DNA of 64,000 nt from Mytilus trossulus (taxonomy: Eukaryota; Mollusca; Bivalvia; Mytilida; Mytilidae): NCBI RefSeq assembly GCF_036588685.1, contig NC_086378.1:40029578-40093577 (forward strand), read 5' to 3'. A program made the position numbers and the translations under genes. How positions within the stretch are numbered: position 1 is the stretch's first letter; every line of letters begins with the position of its first letter. Below are positions 9,875 through 20,911 of the stretch, in pieces. The notes under the pieces were generated by a model. That model did not search any database. It was given only the letters and a program-made list of their open reading frames with translations, and was not told where the DNA came from.

Positions 9875-12800
9875 CACTGTAAATCTACCGACGCCTGGCG
9901 CGTCAGGACGCGTTCAAAATTTGTACACCGATTGTTCAATATTTCAACGTCATCTGTTCATGCTTAGAGACGTGTTCAAAGTTTTAACGTTTGTGTTAAA
10001 AATATTAACATGTGTGTTTAGACACAGTGTACACCGGTGTTCAAATTCTGATCTGAAAAAGAGAATAGATGTTTGTCCTGTTTTCTATCCTTCTAATTGG
10101 CAAATTTACAAAGAAATTCTTTTAAAAATATGAATGTACATGCAGGATGATGATCTTGTGAATTTTTGACAAATAATTTTGTAATTGTGAAATATTAAAC
10201 TTCCAAGCTGGAATATATGTATAGTTTATGAACTTATTTTATTATCATTACTAGTTTTACTTATAAGTGACATAATTATGCATATCAATGAGGCCTGTTA
10301 TGATAATATCGTAATAAAAATATTTCGATGTTTATCTTATTTCATGATCCGTTCAGTTTATTAACATGTTCAGTCGGTGTTCAAATCGCTCGAAATTTTG
10401 AACACCTCGCGTTAAAAAAAATATACCAGGGTACCAAATACCGGAAACAGATATCGGCTGGTGATTTAGGCGGTTAAACGAAGAATGAATACATATAAGG
10501 AAGAGAACTGGAGAAGGGACTTCTATCTCACATGAACACGAAAGAAGTGAGTAACAAGTTAGGGTTATCTCCATAGATATAGTTCGATGGCTTCCTTGTC
10601 ATTTTCTCATGTCAGATATATTTGTCAAATATTCATAACTGTTATATCCAAATTTTCAATATTCAACATAAAAGACGAACTAAAGAACAGTATTTAACGT
10701 AAATAACTGTAAGCTTTGTTCTGGTGATTTTCAGATAACACCAGATTTTCAGATTATTCATCAGTCTGTTATCGTCTGTCTGTTTAAATACAGAATAGAT
10801 TGACACGTATATTAGCTGAACACTAAGTGTTAAGAACTCTAACATCAAGTGTTCAAAAATGAAACACAAAGGCATTAAAAAATGAACACCACACATTCAA
10901 TTGATGAACACTAAGTGTTAAGAACTCTAACATCAAGCGTTCAAAAATGAAACACAAAGGCATTAAAAAATGAACACTACACATTTAACTGATGAACACT
11001 AAATGTTAAGAACTCTAACATCAAGCGTTCAAAAATGAAACACAAAGGCATTAAAAACTGAACACCACATATTAAATTGATGGACACTAGTGTAAACATA
11101 TGGAACACCACTTTTGACTTAGAAAATGCGTTTTTTTTTGTTTGCAGGAATCGTTAGATTGGAATGTTTGAATTAGAAACCGGTAGCCCATTAGCCCACG
11201 AAGGTCATTTCTGCATGCTATAAAGTGTTGGAAAAAAGAAAGATGTCATATAAAGGTATGACAATATATGTATATGTATAGCTTATGTAGGTGTGTCATT
11301 TCTATATCTGTATACCTTAGGTCAAGAAATCGACTTATGTAATTTATAATGTCAAAACTTGCAATTCGCTGCCACAGAATATCTAGTATATATCGAAATT
11401 AAAGCACAACTATTGCATAATTTGATGCTTTATGAGAAACTCTCTTCTATTAATTTTAACTTTTATTTTGCAGGATACATAGGCTCATAGACATTACTTG
11501 TGGAGAATTTTGATATTGGAAGTTGATGATAACACATAAAACGCCACCCAGTTGATAGCTTTAAATGAAGATGCACAAAAAAGTTGATCGTACATTGTGT
11601 GTGATCGTACAAGAACTGTTGGAATTTGCAAACTTTTAATCTTTCATTGTTACAAATATCTATATCATAAACTATCTACTTATCACATTGACATGCTTTT
11701 TTGGTTAGGATACACATGATGTAGCAACTATATCTTGTCATGTAAAAGAAAATAATTATTTGTGATATATTTGTGTCGGTTTAAAAACATTATGTATGAG
11801 ATTTTATTGACTGTTACTTGTGATATTATAAGGTATTCTTGTGCACTTTTCTTACATATATACTCATTTGATTATATAAAGAATTACTTTTAAAAATATG
11901 TTTTATTGTTGTATTTAGCCTGATTCAATATAGTTTTTATAACAGTTTAATTAACCCTTACCATGCGGTACCCGTCTTTTGACGGGCGGACCCTAATAAC
12001 CGTTATTTGGCTCCAATGGCGTTCCATACTTTTAGAAGTCCACTTTATGATACTTATTTTAAAAGTTATGCATGTTCCGTCAACCTGAGGCTATCCATAT
12101 TCACGTTTCTCATGTATAAGTAGCATTTTGAGCACAAATACGGACTTGGAAAATTGAAATTGGCTAAAACTCGGTTTTCTGGAGGGGTAGGCTTCACATC
12201 TGTATCTTACACAAGAAGTTCAGAGGCATAAAACTGGCAAAGATAGTGCAAACCCACAGCCATATAACTGCTGATCATAATTATTATTGAAATACGCATA
12301 GGAAACAACTACTTCCGGTTTTGGGTCCATTCGAAGTCAAAAATCGGCAAAATTCGTGAAATTCGGTATTTTGGGTCCAAATGACCTTCTGTAGACTGAT
12401 GAATCAAGATCAGATTCACTCCGACCTAACAACTGTTGGGGTCAATTTGTTCACTAGGGTCCACTCTACACGTAGGGTACAGCTGGATACCTTAACCAGC
12501 AACCCTGGGTCTTCTGGGTCAAGAGAAGGGGTGAAAAATCGGAAAAATTGACGCTTTTTGCACCTGTTGACCCACTTAAGGGCAAATTCCTGCCAAAGAA
12601 CACCTATGTCAACTGTTCTGAATGTTAACGTCTGGTGTTCTGAATCTTAACATTTTGGGTTTTGAACATGTTCGGTGTGTTCAAAAAGTGTTACATGGCT
12701 GTTGAACGCGTCAACGTATTAAGATTTTGAACATTCGGACACGTTAAATCGTTGAACACTAATGTTAAGGTCTTTAACATCAAGTGTTCAAAAATGAAAC

Positions 12801-12941
12801 ACAAAGGCATTAAAAACTGAACACCACACATTTAATTGATGAACACTGGTGTAATCATTTGGAACACCATTACACGTTCAAAAAGTGTTACAAAAAAGCG
12901 TTCAAGCAGTGTTCTATTTATTAACACTTAGATTTACAGTG
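9875..12941. mobile_element. candidate non-autonomous EnSpm/CACTA-like element
   Basis: The left end is CACTGTAAATCTA (9875-9887), and the right end is its inverted copy TAGATTTACAGTG ending at 12,941. Both are flanked by TG (9873-9874 and 12,942-12,943), a 2 bp duplication of the kind known for animal EnSpm elements. Both flanks carry many short motifs in both orientations (TGTTCAAAA, GTGTTAA, GAACAC), as expected for CACTA subterminal repeats. A central tandem array sits at 10,817-11,080, and one more unit lies near 12,745-12,850. No transposase was found. The internal stretch 11,100-12,600 has no recognised gene. Confidence 0.5.
10817..11080. repeat. 88 bp tandem repeat, three copies
   Basis: Units start at 10,817, 10,905 and 10,993, giving a strict 88 bp period. 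Each contains TGAACACTAARTGTTAAG, then AACTCTAACATCAAG, then AAACACAAAGGCATTAAA. A fourth, isolated and diverged unit is near 12,745. The motifs match the subterminal repeats of the surrounding element. Confidence 0.9.
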
Positions 12942-13149
12942 TGCCAAGCGAATGGTATTTCTATCTAATGCATAATAAGTTGGGGGGGGGGGGGCAATAG
13001 TGTGATCGTTAACATGTTAACAACACATCGATTTTGGTATAAACAGTTAACAACAAATTTTAAATGCTGATAACAGTTAACAGCAACTTTAATTTACACT
13101 TTTCCAAACGAACACAACAGCAAGTATCGTCAATGTATTTAAAAGTTTG

Positions 13150-13335
13150 AAATAAACTCATCATAGATACCAGGACTGAATTTGGTATATACGCCAAACG
13201 AGCGTTTCGTCTACAAAAGACTCCCCAGTGACGCTCGAATCCAAAAAAGTTAAAAAGGCCAAATAAAGCACGAAGTTGAAGAGCATTCAGAACCAAAATT
13301 CCTAAAAGTTTTGCCAAATACAGCTAAGGTAATCT
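13150..13335 (-). repeat. dispersed mussel repeat with hammerhead-like core
   Basis: I recognise this as a repeat common in mussel sequences (ACGCCAAACGAGCGTTTCGT, GTGACGCTCGAATCC, GCACGAAGTTGAAGAGCATT). On the minus strand, 13,228-13,191 reads CTGGGGA, GTC-TTTTGTA-GAC, GAAA, CGC-TCGTTTG-GCG, TA. This resembles the stem II/GAAA/stem III layout of a hammerhead ribozyme, but the CUGAUGA box is mutated and no stem I is evident. The open frame at 13,060-13,317 is not a credible gene. Confidence 0.5.
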
Positions 13336-13699
13336 ATTCCTGAGGTAGAAACACCTTAGTATAAAACCACTGTACAAAGTGCCGAGCTCTATAAGGAATC
13401 TTTTTATAATTAAGCTGACAAATTTTCAGAATACGTAAAGTACCATATTTGTTTTTGACACATGGACAGACAATTAAACGGATGGAAAAGCAGACGGAGT
13501 GATTGACTCCAAGAAAATGACTATTATGTCATGAATAATCGAAAATGCTTCAAACTGCAAAAGGAAGGCTTCTTCTGGTTATGTATATTGTTGAGTAAAT
13601 GTTTTATTTCAATCAGTCGTAGTAAACTTGAGTTATCGTCATAACGTAGGAAAGTGTAACAAACAAATAGACTGAATGAATACTATATGGCGCGAACAT

Positions 13700-14060
13700 T
13701 ATTTTCTATGGCGGGGGCTCTCATAAGTTATGGTTACATCTCAGGGTAGTCATACGACTCATTGCTTACATGATTTTATTAAAAGGAATAACGAAAGTTT
13801 ACTGATTTTTATTTTAAATAATCAAAACCAGTGTATAAATCAGAAAGTAACATGTAAGGTGTCACAAGTTGAAGCACTTGATAGGAAGGAAAAGAGGGTG
13901 TTTAAAAAATAGGAGTGTCAATTTTAAGTTTTTTCCTATCTGTGTATTGCCACCCCACCCTAGTGCACAATTTTCTCGCTGTGTTGGGTTGTTTTCTGCT
14001 ATTTCGTCGGGCTTCTGTTTCTTTGACATTTTCCTTATTTCCATTCTCAATTTTATCAAG
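13700..14060 (-). repeat. diverged MITE end joined to another dispersed repeat
   Basis: On the minus strand 13,955-13,890 reads GGCAATACACAGATAGG, then AAAAAACTTAAAATTGACACTC and TTTTTTAAACACCC. This is clearly related to the first ~75 bp of the 665 bp MITEs at 57,433 and 58,841. The adjoining 14,060-13,960 reads AATGTCAAAGAAACAGAAGCCCGACG, a repeat related to the one at 15,325. The open frames across this region are incidental. Confidence 0.6.
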
Positions 14061-14469
14061 GAGTTACTATACTCAAAGATTTTTAAAGACAGTTACATAC
14101 ATGTATATGCTGTTTATGTCACTCCTTTGTGGAAGCAACGTAAAAAAAGAGATGGACAGAAATTTTAATGTAATTCTTGTAAATAACAGTGAACATTAGT
14201 TAAAAGAGAAAATGATGTCAAAACACTGTTAAAAGTAACAGATGAAATGAAGCCCAATTTCAAATAAACAGTTAACAACATTGCAAATTTTAACAGAACA
14301 GATTACAGACAGTGTCTCGAAAACAGTAAACAGTTTAAATTTATCTCAAAAACAGTTTTAACATAACCTTGAAAAGTAAAAAAAACAGTGTAACATGAAA
14401 AGGTACCCCCTTTAGATATTTAAACTTCATACTTTATTTTCTTTGAACTGAGGAAGGTAAATAAATATT

Positions 14470-14951
14470 TTAAAATTAGCAAGTTGCCATACAGTTGAAA
14501 ACAAGTTGCCATACAGTAAATTTGTCAACACGAGCAAGTTGCCGTACCCTATACTTTATTTTTTATGGTCTATATTCTTTAAAATACATCTTTTTGGCAA
14601 CAAATTTCAGTTAATATGATGTCACAATATAATTTTCTAAAAACGTGTCTGGAAAAATAATGAAAAACAGTTCAATATCTTGAGAATGGGGCTTCAGAGG
14701 ACGATCGACTTCGAAATTTCCCGGTACTAAGTGGCAAGTTTTGGAGTATTACACAATATCTTGTATTAATTTTGTACTTATCGGCCTAATGATTTAAAGA
14801 ATTATATATGAGAAAATAATTTCTTAAGCGGCACCCTCATCAAATGAGTGGAAATGCTTTAAATTGAATGTATTCTTAACTTGTTTACTTTTTTTTCTAT
14901 TTCTCTCCGCTTCGTTAGTACCCAATTTCCGGTGGCGATGATACACAGTGT
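14470..14951 (-). repeat. right arm of the inverted repeat paired with 6193-6625
   Basis: The reverse-complement partner of 6193-6625. It begins with three CAAGTTGCCRTAC motifs (14,480, 14,503, 14,536), then GGCAACAAATTTCAGTTAAT, CGATCGACTTCGAAATTTC, AAGTGGCAAGTTTTGG and GGCGATGATACACAGTG. Similarity runs along the whole arm with scattered differences. Confidence 0.8.
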
Positions 14952-15529
14952 TTTAGCTAATGGTTAAATCTCGAAAAAAATGCATCTTTTCCCGATATTT
15001 CACAGTTTGACGTCGCGCAAAATAACATTTACGGCAGCAATTTTAAATGTGTCAAAAAGAACGAATTCTTCAATTATGTTAAAAGTAAGAAAATTTCTGT
15101 CAAAAATCATTATGTAGGAAACTTTTATTAAGGTCATATAATATGTGATAAGACTGATAATAAAATACTATTTCAATGTCATGCAATAAGGTTTAAATGC
15201 AAAAGGTTTTTAGAAGAAAGAGTTTAATGTCTGCCTTTTTAGATTAATTCTGCGAATTGTTTTTGTCTGTAAAAACATCAATCAGAGAGATAAAGAAAAT
15301 CAAAACTAATTGAATAAAATGGAGGATTGAAATGGAGAATGTGTCAAAGAGACAACAATCCGACCAAAGAGCAGAAAACGGTGCGTCTAAACACGACTAA
15401 GGACTACTAAGTGCACTAATGAGTTATAATATGGTACTAAGGACTAAAAGGGGTGCTGAACAATGTAAACACATTTCTTATCTATATAGACAGATATTGA
15501 TATTTAATGCATATATTCAAATTTATAAT
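14952..15529. other. intergenic stretch with a short dispersed repeat
   Basis: Nothing genic. From 15,325 to about 15,440 the sequence GGAATGGAGAATGTGTCAAAGAGACAACAATCCGACC-like (start 15,331) is a dispersed repeat I associate with mussels; a relative lies inverted at 13,960-14,060. The remainder is AT-rich. Confidence 0.5.
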
Positions 15530-16310
15530 AATTCTTTATTCCGTAAGCAAATATACAGCTCATAGGATTAAATACATACACAAATTATACAGTTAACATA
15601 AACATATACATAAACATATACAGCATTACTATATAGCGGAGTTTGGCATATAATTTACATTGGTAATAAAGGTACAAAACAAAAATCAAGTGTTACGAAT
15701 TTTCTCTGTCTCGTACAGATATTTACCCAGATTATTTAATTCTTTAATATTTCTTACAGATAGTAATTGAACTAATTTAAAGGTAGATGGGTTTCTGTAA
15801 TAATATATCTTAATATATTTACTTCTGACATTTACATATTTATCACACTCTAATATAAAATGATATTCGTCTTCGATGACTTTCTTATTACACATATTAC
15901 AAACACGCTCATTTCTGGAAATATTAAAGTATCTTCCAGTTTCTACATTAAGTGAATGTGAATTTATTCTATATTTAGTTACATATGACTGATATAAACT
16001 GTTCAATGGTCGATTCAAATAAAATTGCAAAGTATGTCCATCATGTATATATTGATATAAATAACATTTTGAAGTGTTTTCAAAAATTGACAAGGCTTCT
16101 GCTATATAATTATCAACAATTCTTTTTTTAAATTCATGCAAAAATAATTGACTATTTCCAACACTTTGTGCTAACCATATATCATTAAATCCATACCTGT
16201 TTAGTATGTCTCTTATTTTACAACTCCAATCATTAGTGAGTTTATCATTCGGTTTGACAAAACTAGATTCGTACATATCTTCATAAATACTATTCAATAT
16301 ACAATTATTA
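15530..16310 (-). mobile_element. 5'-truncated LINE copy abutting LINE #2
   Basis: The minus strand holds only the ORF2 C-terminus (16,297-15,686) plus a ~150 bp 3' UTR that ends with GGAATAAAGAATTATTATA near 15,530. It lies directly at the 3' end of LINE #2 and in the same orientation. This suggests insertion at or beside the LINE #2 tail, or a tandem 3'-end duplication. Confidence 0.75.
15686..16297 (-). pseudogene. LINE ORF2 C-terminal fragment (~200 aa)
   Basis: An open frame with the family's C-terminal signature: RINSHSLNVETGRYFNI, RVCNMCNKKVIEDEYHFILEC, and the closing IKELNNLGKYLYETEK helix typical of these LINE ORF2 ends. The RT and endonuclease are absent, so it cannot act alone. 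It covers the region deleted from LINE #2's own ORF2. Confidence 0.85.
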
Positions 16311-16449
16311 GATTCTAATATATATCTTTATTACCAAAGTCTATATAAACTATAGGTATACAATTATATCAACATCAATAATACATATAATATATGCATA
16401 AACACAGACTATGTGACAGCAGAAGGTGTTGTAGAATAAACAAACATTA

Positions 16450-19334
16450 TTTTAACATTTCGGATCTAAGCTTAAAAGAACTTAATATAAATTTACCTAA
16501 ATTACACAATTCTTTTACATTATTAGTACTCATCAGTTTAATAAATTTGTACATCGACGGTTTTTTCCAATAAAATGGCTTAATATAAATTGTTCTAAAA
16601 CCAATAACGTACCATTCTTACATATCTATTAACATACAATGGTAAACGACCAAGTGTAAAATACACCATATGGCTCACAGTCGTTTTTCTCACTTTCAAA
16701 ATTCTTTTTAAATAATACAAATGAAGCGTTTCTATATCAGCTCCTTTATGGAAACCCCATATTTCACAACCGTAATTCAGAATACTTGTTACTTATGTAT
16801 CAAAAAGGGACATCAAAGTCTCAGTGTTATAACAATCATCATAAATCTTACTCAATAAACAAAATGTAGCCTTTCTACCCTGTTCAGATAGTGTTTTCTG
16901 TGTTACAGTAAAAGTACCGTTATAGTTTAATAACAAACCAAGATATACAAACTGATCACACATTTCTATCATTTTACCATTCAAATACCATTTTTCGTTC
17001 TCTTTCAGTACACCTTTGTTACGAAAAACAACTATTTTGGTTTTTCTTAAATTAATATCAAGACCATTCTTGTATGAACTATCATATACAGTGACTAATT
17101 CGCTGAAGAGAACTGTATCATCAGCATACATAAAAAGATAAAGATTTAACAATTTTACTTCATATGGTTCTATTCCTTGTTTAATTAACTCAATTTCTAT
17201 GTCATTTACATAAATTGCATATAAAAATGGTGATAATGATTCGCCTTGCATTAGGCCAACATTACAATGAAAGAAATCTGAAAATTCACCATCTAATTTA
17301 ACACAAGTTTTTAACTTAGAATACATTGATTTAATAAGATTCAGTAAATTTCCACTAATACCGCATTTTAACATTTTTTGCCATAAAACATAATGTGACA
17401 CACTGTCGAAAGCTTTGACAAAATCAATGAAACAACAATAGAGACGCTTTCCTTTACGTAAACTTTTTGATACAATAGAATGAAGGGCAAAAATCGCGTC
17501 GTGTGTACCATATCCAGGGACAAATCCAAATTGCGCATCAGTCAATATACTGTATTCTTTGCACCACTTCAATAGTCTTGTATTAATGACAGAAGTAAAC
17601 AATTTCCCAACATGAGACACAAGCGAAATTCCTCTGTAATTTCCTGTATCATCAACTTGACCTTTTTTAAATAGCGGAACTAAAACACTCTTGACCCATA
17701 TTTCTGGAAACCAACCGGTAATAAGTATTTCGTTAAAAAGTTTACATAACAATGGCAGTAGGACTAATTTACACTCCTTCAAAAATTCATTTAATAGATT
17801 GTCATAGCCTGTTGCTTTTTCAGTTTTCAATTTTTTAACGCAAACATTAATTTCTTGCTCCGTAAAAGGTCGGTCCAATTCTTCGTAAATTACTTCATTG
17901 TTGACTTCTTCCGGTCCGTCGTCAATTTCTTCTTTAGAAACTAAGTTTTTAAAATGAGTCACAAAATCGTTTAATTTTATGTTGCTTTGTTTGGCCTTTT
18001 TTCGTTTCCTGAATTTTCGATAAAAGTACTTTGGATTCGTTTTTCTCATAGAACTCAACATGTTTCCTCTCTGTTTTTTATATCGTCTTTTTAAACTATT
18101 CTCACTTCGTTTAAATCTTTGTTTAGCAAGATTTAAAATTAGTCTATTTTCTTCACACTTGTTTTGGTTAAATTGTTTCAATGAGCGTTTATATTCAATA
18201 TACAATTGTTTGCAGTCATCATTTATCCATGGTTTATCTTGCCGTATATTTATAGATATAGGAAGATGTGGTGTGAGTGCCAATGAGACAACTCTCCATC
18301 TAAACAACAATTCAAAAATTAAACCATTATAGGTTAAAGTACGGCCTTCAACACGGAGCCTTGGCTCACACCGAACAACAAGCTATAAAGGGCCCCAAAA
18401 TAACTAGTGTAAAACCATTCAAACGGGAAAACCAACGGTCTAATCTATATAAACAAAACGAGAAACGAGAAAGTACATATTTCATTTAAAGTTAATCCTT
18501 TAAGTTTAAAAACAACTTTTAACGGTGCATGACATGAAAACGTAGTAAAATCACCAATGACAAAATCATTAACAATAGAAAATGAATCATAAGATAAAAG
18601 CAAATAATCAACTACGCTACACTTTTTTCCCCAAAACGACCATTACATACTCTTATACCAGAAGATTTACATAAGTTCAAAATTTTACGACCAAACGAAT
18701 TAGCCGGCTTCATGTCCTCTGTTGTTCTTTTACTTGGTAGATCAGGTTCATAATTAAGTAAATCAGTATTATTGCAATTAAATACATTTAAATTGTCTTG
18801 CATTATGAAGTCATTTTCTAAACCTATTCTTCCGTTGAGATCACCAATCACTGCGATGTTACCCAATACACTATAACGCTCTATTTGTTCCTGCAAAACT
18901 TCAAAGACATCTAAGTCATACTTTCGGTAAAACACATTATTATCAGGGGGCATATATATAGCACACATATACAAATCTTTACTATCAACCATAATAACAT
19001 TGCTTATTTTTAACCATATCATACTATTAGCACAACAATTCAATACTTCAGTATACGGATTTAACCACTTTCTATAGAAAACAATAACTCCTCATCCGTT
19101 GCACTTTCCCCTATAAACAAACTTTTTATCATAGCCATTTAATTCGAATTCCGTCGGGCATTTGACCCAGCACTCATTTAAGCATACGATATCACAATTT
19201 GTTATTTCCATTAAAAATTCTTTATCTTTCAGTTTCCGCAACAGACCTTTAGATATATTCCATGAGCACACATTTAATGAACATTTATTACATTTATCAC
19301 TTTCAACAGTAGTACAGCCATTCTCCGCAAACTC
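16450..19334 (-). pseudogene. LINE #2 ORF2 (endonuclease-RT), broken by insertion and deletion
   Basis: The frame opens directly after the ORF1 UAG and reads through KCSLNVCSWNISKGL (first endonuclease strand) before any AUG. The endonuclease continues to 18,612 (AVIGDLNGRIG) and, after a one-base slip at an A-run, to about 18,490 (SVVDYLLL). A dispersed repeat then interrupts it. The RT resumes at 18,242 (DKPWINDDCK), with QFGFVPGYGTHDA, FIDFVKAFDSVSHYVLWQKM, GLMQGESLSPF and a YADD box near 17,120. Past 16,793 the frame is lost. The CxxC...HxxxC region is missing by internal deletion near 16,600, and only the terminal helix (NNVKELCNLGKFI) remains. Non-functional. Confidence 0.88.
18252..18470 (+). 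repeat. dispersed mussel repeat inserted in LINE #2 ORF2
   Basis: Reads GGAAGATGTGGTGTGAGTGC, then AATGAGACAACTCTCC, CACGGAGCCTTGGCTCACAC, AGCTATAAAGGGCCCC and ACAAAACGAGAAACGAGAAA. It is a close copy of 63,060-63,272. Flanks GTATATTTAT and GTACATATTTC may be a decayed target duplication. It interrupts the LINE between endonuclease and RT, so it is younger than LINE #2. Confidence 0.85.
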
Positions 19335-19337
19335 CTA
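19335..19337 (-). promoter_or_regulatory. in-frame UAG between LINE #2 ORF1 and ORF2
   Basis: The codon order is CAG GAA TAG GAG TTT GCG. The frame continues open across this stop into the endonuclease, with no AUG until after the LNVCSWN strand. Candidate readthrough site, same arrangement as at 48,969 and 4752. Confidence 0.5.
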
Positions 19338-19860
19338 TTCCTGCCACAACTTTCCTTCAACGAACAATTTATCTCCTACTAGATAAGCCTCTTTATTTTC
19401 TTTACGTTTTTCCTTCATCACTGGTATCAATTTTTTTCGTTTTAATAAAACTTCTGTCGGGTACTGAGAACTAATCCCAAATTTTGTCTGTCTTAAGCGA
19501 CCCGAAGCTTTTCGTACCGTTTCTCGATCACCGAATTCAGCAAACTTTACCACTATTGGTCTCGGTTTTTCGGCGTTCGTCTTTTTCCTACCAAGTCTAT
19601 AGGCTTTTTCGAGTTTTTTGTGCGTTTTAGCGTCTTTAATGTTCAACCTTTGCTCGAGAAAATCTGTAATGATGTTGATGCAATTTTCCGGTACTTTTTT
19701 TTTCCGCCGCATTCACCTCCTCGTGATCACCCTGTGCCCCGTTTATTCCGGTATCCATTTCAGTAACGTCAATTTGTTCATCGATAGCAAAGAACAGAAG
19801 GTTATTGCTAAAGCTTTGTTTTTCAACGTCGACAAGTCTATTTTTCACATTTAAAGAGCC
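19335..19860 (-). pseudogene. LINE #2 ORF1, C-terminal part with one frameshift
   Basis: The N-terminal coiled coil is missing (5' truncation near 19,860). The remaining frames 19,848-19,636 and 19,712-19,335 overlap and are joined by a one-base slip in an A-run near 19,705. Visible are the end of the RRM (KLEKAYRLGR, RPIVVKFAEFGDRETVRKA) and the C-terminal domain (FGISSQYPTEVLLKRKKL, AYLVGDKLFVEGKLW), the L1 ORF1 layout. The ORF ends with CAG GAA TAG, and the next codons continue open into ORF2. Confidence 0.82.
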
Positions 19861-19862
19861 AT

Positions 19863-20910
19863 GGCCAATTTGCCGGCGATTTGTTTCATTCGATTAGATA
19901 GGTAAATCATGCTTTAAATAGCCCGATAGATATTAATTATAGTACATGATAATACGTCACGTCATCTATTTTCATACCTTGAACAGGTATTCCTACATAA
20001 ACAAGGCCAAGACTATTGATTTTTTAATATTGATTTTATTTTATTATTAACATCCTTTATGCCATACCACGTAACATGCCAAGGAGCCAAATAACACGGA
20101 ACAAATTCAAATCTTGATTGTCTCATTCTAAATATATGTATGTCTGTACTTTTCCTGGTCTTTTAAGGTTTTATCGTCTATAAGATAAGATACTACATGT
20201 TTATATTTTAACCCGAGAACATTTTAATACCGTCAGTAAGTCATAGATCACCCTGTGTTACTGACACATGTTATATTGCCTTTTCTGTCATTTTAACAAA
20301 TCGGACCTTCGTTGTGATACAGATGCAACAGCTTCTTGATGTTTTTCCTACAATCACGATTTGTAGTGTAATTGATTGTTCTGTTGTGTTGTTTTATTTT
20401 CTATTGACTGAAGTACCGGTGTAAGGACGGTGGTAAACATTTCAGAACTAGTCACTAAACAGTTTGTGAATTGGCGACAAAGTTGTTGTTGACTGCATTT
20501 GTTACATATGATACCATGTTCAAAAAAGGTTTCGAAAAATAGTTTGTGTTGTTTTGAAACTTGTATACAATGGCCTTTTTTTAAGTTATGTGTATATAAC
20601 CCCCGCAACATGTAGGTTTCATTGCTATAGAATTAATTCTCGTGTTATTGGTTATCAGTTTGACGGCAGTTGGTCCTTGGATATATGTAAAAAATGTAAC
20701 CACATTAATAGAAAGTAAGTCAAGAGTATGGATAGTCTAGGAATGCACACAATAAGCAATACATTTTTTTTTCTTTGATACATGTAAAATGATAAACTAG
20801 TAAACTATATAGTCAAAATGAACCAGAATGACTCTATGAATTAAGCAAACATCCGAAAAAATATGATAGAAACATTAAAATTTAATATAACAATACAAAA
20901 AATGCAAATA
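19863..20910. other. AT-rich intergenic stretch
   Basis: No gene, repeat or RNA could be supported. The 85-codon frame at 20,354-20,611 has no recognisable domain and no supporting context. Confidence 0.4.
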
Positions 20911-20911
20911 T

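Larger units (their letters stand above)
12982..14413. mobile_element. candidate element with GTTAACA-type subterminal repeats
   Basis: The left side begins with a G-run (12,982-12,994), then GCAATAGTGTGATCGTTAACA. Many CAGTTAACA/AACAGTTAAC motifs follow (13,010-13,085) and recur at 14,165-14,390, before TACCCCC at 14,403. The organisation (G-rich end plus CTGTTAACTG-like subterminal motifs) mirrors the 7056-9481 element. The terminal inverted repeat is weak, so the boundaries are tentative. Confidence 0.3.
16311..19862 (-). mobile_element. LINE #2: degenerate APE-type LINE, 5'-truncated
   Basis: The minus-strand order is ORF1 C-terminal half (19,860-19,335), ORF2 endonuclease (19,334-18,490), a 220 bp dispersed-repeat insertion (18,252-18,470), then RT (18,242-16,793) and a deleted C-terminal region ending near 16,450. 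The 3' UTR ends with GGTAATAAAGATATATATTAG near 16,315. It is the same general type as LINE #1 and #4 but distinct in sequence. Confidence 0.85.

Noticed and set aside
11951-12600. piggyBac-like left end (TTAACCCTTACCATGC)
   Set aside because: No matching inverted end or second TTAA at a sensible distance, and no transposase.
13204-13228. Functional hammerhead ribozyme call
   Set aside because: The CUGAUGA box is mutated in this copy and no stem I is visible, so it is listed only as a resemblance, not as an RNA gene.
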